Shown here: positions 12,501 through 21,900 of the stretch, piece after piece
Layout of the letters: each line of letters starts with the position of its first letter
How positions within the stretch are numbered: the stretch's first letter is position 1
DNA from: Paracentrotus lividus
Taxonomy: Eukaryota; Echinodermata; Echinoidea; Camarodonta; Echinidae
Assembly: GCA_940671915.1 (NCBI GenBank)
Contig: CALNVZ010003429.1
Location: forward strand, 23,917,190 to 23,981,189
Direction: 5' to 3'
DNA length: 64,000 nt
Made by a program: the position numbers and the translations under genes
The notes under the pieces: generated by a model
Databases searched by the model: none
What the model saw: only the letters and a program-made list of their open reading frames with translations
What the model was told of the DNA's origin: nothing

Positions 12501-15500
12501 AATTTGGCGCCCCTACGTCAGTTAAGCTCAAATTGGTGCCCCTAGTTTAAGGTCGATTTGGCGCCCTTCGACAGATTTAATCCAATTGGCGCCCCTTTGT
12601 TTGAGATCATTACAATGCCCCTAATTTTTAAGGTCATTTTGTCGCCCCCTTATCGTCGGGCCAATTTAGTGCCCCCTGATTTTCAAGTCAATTTGATGCC
12701 CCTACATTTAAGCTCAATTCTTTTCCTTATTTTCTCCCTCCCCCTTTTACCTCCTCCCCTCTCTTTCTTTCTCTCTTCCCCTTTTCCCGCTCTTTTTCCT
12801 CTTTCTCCCTTTTTCTTCTTTTTTTTTTTTTTCCTTTTCTTGCTTTTTTCTCGTTACGGCCACCTGGGCGCATACCGGGGGGGGGGGGCTCGTGCCCCCA
12901 GAATACGCGCATGATTATTAACGAAATACATGGACAAGTCCCGTGATAAAAAATAAATAAATAAAGTGTCCTCTGCAGGTAGTCGTAGAAATGAATACCA
13001 ATGCGTGAACAGGACGCAAGTATGGCGTAAACATGACGTGATAATGCGTATCCTGGTGGTTACGCATGTTGCGAACTATTCGTAAATTCGACAAGACCAA
13101 AATCAGAATGCTCGTCACCAAATGGCACATACTGGCACGCCACAATGCGGGGTACTGCGTAAACCCAAATTCGTGCAAGTGTCAGAGTGGCATAAAGGCC
13201 CCCTGACACTTGCACGAATTTGGGTTTACGCATATTTTGCGCATTTGCACGCACTATTTCGTGCCAAAACGGGAACCATTCTTGGCAACGTGCGGGAGGA
13301 TTCGGGCCAATGCGGACAATGCATGAATTGCAGGACAAAATTTTCAAAATGTTTAAAATTTTTGCACGACGAAATTTTTGAGCAACTGTCGCAAACTCTT
13401 CGTGAACTATACGCAATCTATTCGCAAACTAGTTGTTCCAGCGCGTGTCAATGCGTGGCAAAGCGTGTCCATCGACCTAATGGCACGCAGTTCACGACTA
13501 GTTTACGACTAGTTCACGATTAGTTCACGGCTAAGTTGCGCAGACCTTGCGCATTACTGCGCATACTCCCGAACAGTTTCGGCATCACAGGTGCATGGTC
13601 TGCGCATGCGCAATGGAGCTCGAGAGCGAGACCTCACTAAAATAAATAAATAAATAGTTATCATGGCACCAATAAACACCTCGTCCTCTGACGAACCTAA
13701 ACCTGAAAAGAACAAGGCCAGCCCTAGGAAAGCCCAGGGCATAGAAAAGAAAATGAAGGAGAAAAAGAAAAAAAGAAGAAAAAGAGAAAAAAAAGAAGGC
13801 ATTCCCGGCTACAATTGGACGGCTGAGACCAAACAGCCAAGTGTGGAATTCATCAAGGATAGGCCTGAGTTTTGGCGCCCCACTAAGTTTAGATCGAATT
13901 GGTGCCCATATGGTGCGGCGCGGATCGCCCCCTCCTCACATAACCAACAAAAAAAAAGGAAAAAAGGAAAGAAAAGAAAAAGAAGAAGGAAGGAAAAACG
14001 GCCGGCCGATTGAGCCCCTAAACCTTACCCCTATATGGCTGATTCAAGATGACCTCTTCATAGCCGAAGGCCCCCCCCCCAAAAAAAAAAAAAAAATCTA
14101 CCCCTCCCCCCCCCCCCCCCGCTTATCAAAAACAAATTTGATGTACCTTTTTGCTCACCTGTTGTGACGGAATTCGTCTGGATTCGTCATTGGTTTAGGT
14201 TAATTTCGTTTCCCTTTAGTAAAGATATCAAGGCGCCTCTTTCTCTTTCTTCAGGTCAATTCGACGCCCCTACTTGGCGCCAAATCGACCTTAAACTAAG
14301 TTAATTTAAGGTCGATTTGGATTCCCCAAAATCTAAGAACGAATTGACGCCCCCCCCCCCACCTGAGTTTAGGATCACTACGGCGTAAGCTCAATTTAGC
14401 GCCCCTTATTTTAAGGAGAATTTGGCGCCCCCTCTGTTTCAGGTTACTTTGGCGCCCATTTATCTTCAGGTCAATTTGGCTGCCCCTATACGTTACAGGT
14501 GAAATTGGCGCCCCTACGTTTAAGCTCTATTTGGAGCCCCTTAGTTAACAGTTACTTTGGCGCCCCTTATCTTCAAATCAATTTTGCGCCCCATGGCCAA
14601 CCCTCTGTTTCAGGTCAATTTGGCGCTCCTACGTTTAAGCTCAAGTTGGTACCCCATTAGTTTAAGGGGCTGTCCCTTAGTTTAGGGTCGATTTGGCGCT
14701 CCCTAATTTTCAAGTCAATTTGGCACCCCATGCGTTTAATTTTAAGCTCAATTTAGCGTCCCTTACTAAGTTTAAAGTAAATTTGACGTCCCCCTTAATT
14801 TATGATCGATTAGGCACCCCTTGATTTTAAGATCAATATGGTGCCCCTAGGTTTAAGATCAATTTGGCGCCCCTATGTCAGTTAAGCTCAAATTGGTGCC
14901 CCCTAGTTTAAGGTCAATTTGGCGCCCCTTCGACAGATTTAATCCAATTGGCGCCTCTTAGTTTGAGATCATTACAATGCCCCTAATTTTTAAGATCATT
15001 TTGTCGCCCCCTTATCGTCGGGCCAATTTAGTGCCCCCTGATTTTCAAGTCAATTTGAAGCCCCTACATTTAAGCTAAATCCTTTTCCTTATTTTCTCCC
15101 TCCCCCTTTTACCTCCTCCCCTCTCTTTCTTTCTCTCTTCCCCGTTTTTTCTTTTTCTTTTTTTTTGTCTTTCCTTTTCTTGCTTTTTTCTCATTACGGC
15201 CACCCGGGCGCCTACCGGGGGGGGGGGGGGTTCGTGCCCCCAGAATACGCGCATGATTATTAACGAAATACATGGACAAGTCCCGTGATAAAAAATAAAT
15301 AAATAAAGTGTCCTCTGCAGGTAGTCGTAGAAATGAATACCAATGCGTGAACAGGACGCAAGTATGGCGTAAACATGACGTGATAATGCGTATCCTGGTG
15401 GTTACGCATGTTGCGAACTATTCGTAAATTCAACAAGACCAAAATCAGAATGCTCGTCACTAAATGGCACATATTTGCACGCCACAATGCGGGGTACTGC

Positions 15501-15954
15501 GTAAACCCAAATTCGTGCAAGTGTCAGGGTGGCATACGCGCATCAAACATTAGAACCAGAAATCCCATTATATATTCACAGATCTTTGTATTTTACATAA
15601 TTGTAGTAGTTACGAGGTATTTAAACCAACTGCTGTTAAAGAATGAACTACAATATTTGGAATGCAGGCTGCATGTTATTATATCGGTCATAGCAACAAC
15701 TAAAGTATGCAAACTACGTCCCAAATATTGAAGTTCATTGTTTAACAGCACTTGGGGTCCGTTTCTCAAATTCGTCATAAGTCTTTCTTTGACAAGCCAT
15801 AGCGACACGTGTTGTAGAATTAACACGCGTTTCAATGGGACTATATAAAATGTAAAGGTCTGTAAAACATCTATACAACCGGCCTATTGCTCTCCTACAA
15901 GCAACTAGGCCTACTATTTTCATAAAATAATATTTCCCATTGGAGTATTTTCCT

Positions 15955-15992
<38 letters not shown>

Positions 15993-18900
15993 TTCAACTA
16001 GTTTTTTTTTTACAAATAATTTGTGATTGTAAGCTAATCTTCAACTTACAAAGTTACAACTAATGTTTAACAAAATTGAAGATTTTATGCGATGGGTCGC
16101 AACTTTCTTTCATCGTGTGCCTAGGTATATCTAGGGCTGATTCTGCCAATAGCGGCTACGGGCAACGCAAGACATGATGATAAATGGTTTCTTTTATAAA
16201 TACATGTATAATAATAAATATGTTATCAGTTCATGTTGATTATCTTAATCACATATTTCATCTCAGATTTTACTGAATCACAGCCGTACCTCCGGGCATC
16301 TCTCAATAATCCTACTGTGCGTGAAGGGGGGAATACTGAGTTCTTCCTTCCGCCTGCAGCTATACCATCTTCTGGTCGAGGAAAACTGTCGTTTCGCTAC
16401 CTTTTTAACTCAAATGCTCCCACGGGAAGAAATGGTTATTTTAAAGTGCGTGCATGTAAAGAAGGGAGGGCTGAAGAACTCCTGCTATCTCCAACTACTG
16501 GATGGGCTCCCCAAATCATAATGTTCAACTGTAGTGCCACACAAAAGGTGGGTCTAATATTTTCATGAAAAAAAAAAATCAAAATATAGGGGTAAAACTA
16601 GATGAAGTCTTAATTCTAAAAGACCGTTAATTAACATTTGATTTGATTTGAATTTCAATATGAAATGCTATGTGAAATACTCTGATAAGGTTGAAAAAAT
16701 ACTTCCCACACACCCATCTATTTAGTGTACTAGGCGGGGTGGAAGCAATTAGAAAAATGCACACAATTCGAATGAAATCATTTTAACTCTGTAAAATCAT
16801 GGTTTGAAGATGGAAATTGTTACAAATATATTTTTACAATTCATTCATTGTTCATTTTCCCAATTCAACTGTTCAAGGTTGCCAAATGGGGGCGCTTTAT
16901 GCTCTCAAGTAAGAAAAATCAATTCCATCAACTGAGGGCGTTTTGGGTAATTAACTAAAAGGATTAAATAATGATTGTTTTAGTTCTTATTTTTACTATT
17001 TAGGCATGCAAATTGAATGTATAATAAGCAATAATCATATTCTGTGAATTTCATTGGATAAACTCATTTTTTTTTTTAATTTGAAATTTTTTTTTAGAAA
17101 TTTGAAGGGAAAAAAATATGATATTTCAATATTTTCTATTATATGTATTGTTTTGGCGCCATTTTTATATAAAAAGAAACAAAAAACGAAAGAGAAACAT
17201 TGGTATTCAGTTTTGAATGTTTTTCAATTCAATTTGAATAAAGAAACCCCATTTATAACTATGCACATCAAAACTGACCAAAAATTGGATAAACATGGCT
17301 TTCAATTTGTGGTTGCCATGGCAACATGGAATATCATACCCCCACTAAATATGTATCAAAATGTTTGTGAATAAATTTTAGGAAAAGTCCCAAGTTTGGT
17401 GGAAAATGGTCAAAGCGCATAGAAATGGCTTATAAAAGTTTGTAAGGGGGAACAATTTGCCCCCCCCCCCCGTTGGTCTTGATAGGGTTAAAATGCAATT
17501 GTACTTGCCATGCACTCAGGGTTCCGAAAATTCGAGATAATAAAATCTTTTTTTTGGATATACATCATGACGTTTACTACCTTGTTATTATTATATATAC
17601 ACAGATGTCATTCACAGCAGCACGGTTTTATACGAAAACACATTGTCGTGATGACCATGCATTGCAGTCATTTGTTTCAAATTTGATGACACTGTCTTTA
17701 TATATATATATATTTAATAAATTGATTAAATTTAGTAATTCAGCCGATCTTTGTGATGTCATAATTTTATACTGCTTTTAATGTCATTGTGACGTTGGTC
17801 CCTTGGTTACATACTTTAATAATGTTTAATTTGACTTTGTTATTGTTCACTCTATGTCTGATCTCTTGACAAAAAAAAACAGGGTTCCGAAAATTCGAGA
17901 TAATAAAATCTTTTGTTGGATATACAGCATCATATCAATTCTAGTTGTAAACTTAAGGGGAAGAGGGCGCTATCACTCTACGCAAAGCGAACGCGGCCAT
18001 AGACTTTTTGTATTTTGCACAGTTTTTTCACTTTGTTTTCTTGATTATGGCGAGCAACTACCTTTTCAAAGAAATGATGAACTTGAATAAGTAAGCTAAA
18101 AGTCTGAATTTTTCAAAAATAGGAATAACTTATTGCAAAGGGAAAAAAAGTCCTGTCACTTGTGTCAATTCGAAATCCTAGTAAGAGTAAATTCCTGTAC
18201 AATATGGCCAATTTTGCTCTCAAAATAGCTCATACGCTGCATAGTCATCTTCCTCGATTACGCATAATTATATTACACCTTAATGATCAAGCAGTTTTTA
18301 AAAGCTTGAATTCTCAGCTTTCCATATATGGTACATTCATTTCGATTGGTTAAAAAAAGTCCTGTCACTTTGAACATTATCACAAACAAATCTTTACTCG
18401 ATGGGTCAATATTTCCGCATATCACATGCATATCGCATGTGGACGGCGTCTTCGCAAGATGTGACAATATCACTATTTATATCAATAATCGTTAGGAACA
18501 TCAATCTATGTGAAATATAGATTCTGATTACAACTTTAGCACAATGGTGTTATAGGCTTGCCAAAATGTCTTTTTTCCCCAATCTTGTTTGAAGCATCTA
18601 CCTACGAAAACTATGATAAAAGTTCAATTATTTATTTCATGTCCATGACTAATTTCCTCGAACGGATCGACTGACAATACCATTTTACCGACAGGGAAGT
18701 TTTCTTAGGCGAGTTTTTGTACGCTAAGTAATAATTGCATGCAGTTGTCAATCGGTCGCTTCCCGCCGTTAGCGCGGGTTTTGTTGACATTAATGTAGAG
18801 CCGTATAATTTTCTGCGCCGCTCAGCTGTATGTATTTCCACTAAACTCATGAATGTAATGTTGCGTTTCCCCTCCTCAAATAATGGACGCGTCTTTATGT

Positions 18901-21900
18901 TAAGATTTAATGTCATACGTTAGATTTACATTTCACGTAGAGTAGAATTGATATGGACGTTTACTACCTTGATATTATTACATATACACAGATATCATTC
19001 ACAGCAGCACGGTTTTATACGAAAACACCTTGTCGTAATGACCATGCATTGCAGTCATTTGTTTCAAATTTGATGACACTGTCTTTATATATATATATAT
19101 ATATATATTTAATAAATTGATTAAATTTAGTAATTCAGCCGATCTTTGTGATGTCACAATTTTATACTGCTTTAAATGTCATTGTGACGTAGGTCCCTTG
19201 GTTACATACTTTAATAATGTTTAATTTTACTTTGTTATTGTTCACTCTATGTCTGATCTCTTGACAAAAAAAAACAGGGTTCCGAAAATTCGAGATAATA
19301 AAATCTTTTGTTGGATATACAGCATGACGTTTACTACCTTGTTATTATCATATATATACAGATATCATTCACAGCAGCACGTGGAAAGGAATATACAAAC
19401 GCAGGGATTGACAATATTTCAATTATTGAAATCCCGTATCCATATACAGGTATACCCAGTTATTGTATGTCCGGACGGGTTGTGTGTCCGGACAGACGAT
19501 TTTGACAAGCCATTTGAAAAGGTTTACAAGCAATCTTTTTGTAGTTTTTTTTTTTAACAGAATGTTACAAAAAAATTCTACAGATCAAATATTGATGAAG
19601 ATAAGCATTATCCAACAAATAATTTTGGCTTAATCCTGAGACAAACAAGCAGTCTTTATTTTTTGTTAAGTGTCCGGACAACCAAACCCCATCCTACAAT
19701 ACATTTAGATATTTTGCTTATGTATACTTAAAAAGAGTCAAATTTGCCTGGGTTAATTCAACTTTTTATTATGTGTTGCGGAAACAAACGAAAAGAGCCT
19801 TTTAAGAAAAAGGCAGCTAAGGGGATTAATGTACAGAAAAAACGAAACCGAGATTAATCGATGTTTTATCATAACTTAACGTTATTTAAATTCATAAATG
19901 ACCCATCACGTTAAAGCTTAAAGTCTCTTTTTTCATTTGATAAAATATATAATAACCCATTATGTCACGTATTAGTGAGTAACAATAATTTGTAGAGAGG
20001 AAACCAAAAAGTGTTTGGCGGGCCGTATCTGAAATTCTCTTTAAAATCTAGTACATAGCTCATTTCCTGTCCTTTTATATGGCATTGCAACCAATAAAAA
20101 TTTGTTTCACTATTGCCCGTCGAAGCATTAGGCAGAGCTAGGTAGAAAAAGAATGTATGCATGGATGATTGCCAATAAAACGAACATGTCCGAAAAAGAT
20201 AAAGCTCATTGACTACATTTGCTGAATTAAATTCAAATGCAAGCACTATTTCAACTGAACATTTCTGAAGCATTTTTATTGGTTATGGCGTCATATATAA
20301 AAGGGCAGGAAATGGACTTTTTAAATATGTAGATTTGAAAAAGAATTTCAGATACCGCCCGCCAAACGACTTTTCGGTTTCCTCTCTGGATATCATCAGA
20401 ATGCCTTCATCAGTGAGTGTTAACGAACTAATCAATGTTTTGGATATAACTATTTTCTATTATTCTACATGAATTTTATTACTAAACTTAAGCTGAAATA
20501 TGTACATAATGCATTTTTATAATGCATTATGCATCATTATATTATCATCTCATCTGGCGATAGTGTCGTTGCATCCAGTTCCATTTAATTGGGTGATTGT
20601 ATATTGGTCGGGTATGTCACCAGGAGGGCACATTTTTGTGCGACTCACATAACTGTGGTAATATATATATGTATAATTATAGATAAATAAAAAGTCAAGA
20701 AATCACAACGAAATTGACGTTTGTTTCATGATTTATTCGTCGCTACTCACGAGTTACTAGTTACGGTATATATATACATACAATAGTGTATATATATTAT
20801 ATAAATAGTGCATGCTCTACAATGCAACATACTAGATTATGTGCACGACAAATACTAAATTATCCCGAGGGCACATTTATTTCACCGAGGCCGTAGGCCG
20901 AGTTGAAACAGATGTGCACGAGGGATAATTTAGTATTTGGAGTTCACATAGTCAGTAATGTTGCATTAATAGAGCATGCACTATTTATTATAGTAAATAG
21001 ACCCCTAGATCTTTGACCTTGCCTAATCTGGTTTTATCTTTGCAAATGTTTGCCAAACTTTTGGTGCTAATTAAGCTATTGTGACGTATATTGTCGCTTC
21101 GCGTATCTATTGTTGTGCGCACCATTGTACTGTTATTACGCGCTTGCGCAACAAGGCAATCGATTTCACCATTCATTTTAATACAGGTAAAAACCGTTCA
21201 ATATAACAAAAAAACCGTTCAATATAACAAAAACCGTTCAATATAACAAAAACGTGAATGACACGTGACATCATTTCAACCAGTCACAACTCTTAAAATA
21301 CTACCACTATTTACTATATATATATATTTGCGAAATAAATAACAATAGACATATCATTCATTATAGAAGAACCAGGAGAGTCGACATCAAGCTCTGCTGC
21401 TACAACAACAGTGTCTACATTGAGAAAGACAATCACACAGACAGGTTAGTAATAAATTTGGTCACAATACTGGCCCCTCGGAAGACCATTATTTATAGCG
21501 ACTGAAAATTGTTTACCAGTCGTATTTCTCGTTTCGAATATTGAATGACGATGAATGTAGGATATACACATTTTTTATAGAAATAAAAACATAAAGAAGT
21601 GATTTAACTGCATGTTTGTTTAAGTCCTACATCTTATTCAGATTCTCTCTCGCCCCTTGCCAATTTGTATTATAGCCTATAGACATGATACAGTAAAGTT
21701 CGCATTGTAAAAACATGTATTCGAACAGTTACTCCAATGACAGATTTGGAAACAACCACAACCAGTTCATCTCTGAACTCTAGGTTGACCGACATTTCAT
21801 CTGATCATTTGAAGGCAACATCACATGGTGAAACACGGACAGGTAATATTTCACAAACTGTGGGTGACAGGGTGTGAGAGGGTGTTGATGGATGTACGGG

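Larger units (their letters stand above)
8747..13188 (+). mobile_element. Large TIR DNA transposon, copy 1 (expanded)
   Basis: The left end reads CCCTGACACTTGCACGAATT and the right end is its inverse, with at least 32 bp of terminal inverted repeat (GGGTTTACGCA adjoining). Subterminal zones carry many short CGCA/TTCGTG-type repeats and GCGCATGCGC palindromes. The interior has a Lys-rich coding remnant, a C-homopolymer (9480-9512), a 2.2-kb insert with CACGTG palindromes (about 9830-12020) and a GGCGCC minisatellite (12030-12730). It is about 2.1 kb longer than its neighbour at 13199-15529 because of the insert. The superfamily is uncertain, possibly Harbinger-like. Confidence 0.75.
13199..15529 (+). 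mobile_element. Large TIR DNA transposon, copy 2
   Basis: It has the same termini and internal order as 8747-13188 without the 2.2-kb insert. The left end CCCCCTGACACTTGCACGAA directly abuts the right end of copy 1, and the right end is AATTCGTGCAAGTGTCAGGG at 15510-15529. A 180-bp patch at 13925-14110, with GCTGATTCAAGATGACCTCT, is shared with 21970-22180 and not with copy 1. The tandem arrangement may come from insertion next to an existing copy or from segmental duplication. Confidence 0.75.
19450..21366. other. Intron 4 of receptor copy 1
   Basis: There is no gene. Three TGTCCGGAC palindromes lie near 19469, 19487 and 19671. Two foldback structures (19994-20389 and 20806-20990) and a short tandem repeat (21188-21253) are listed separately. 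TA-rich tracts lie near 20660, 20768 and 21315. Confidence 0.6.

Noticed and set aside
12558..12914. 118-codon frame rich in Pro, Leu and Phe
   Set aside because: It translates the GGCGCC minisatellite and the adjacent pyrimidine tract.
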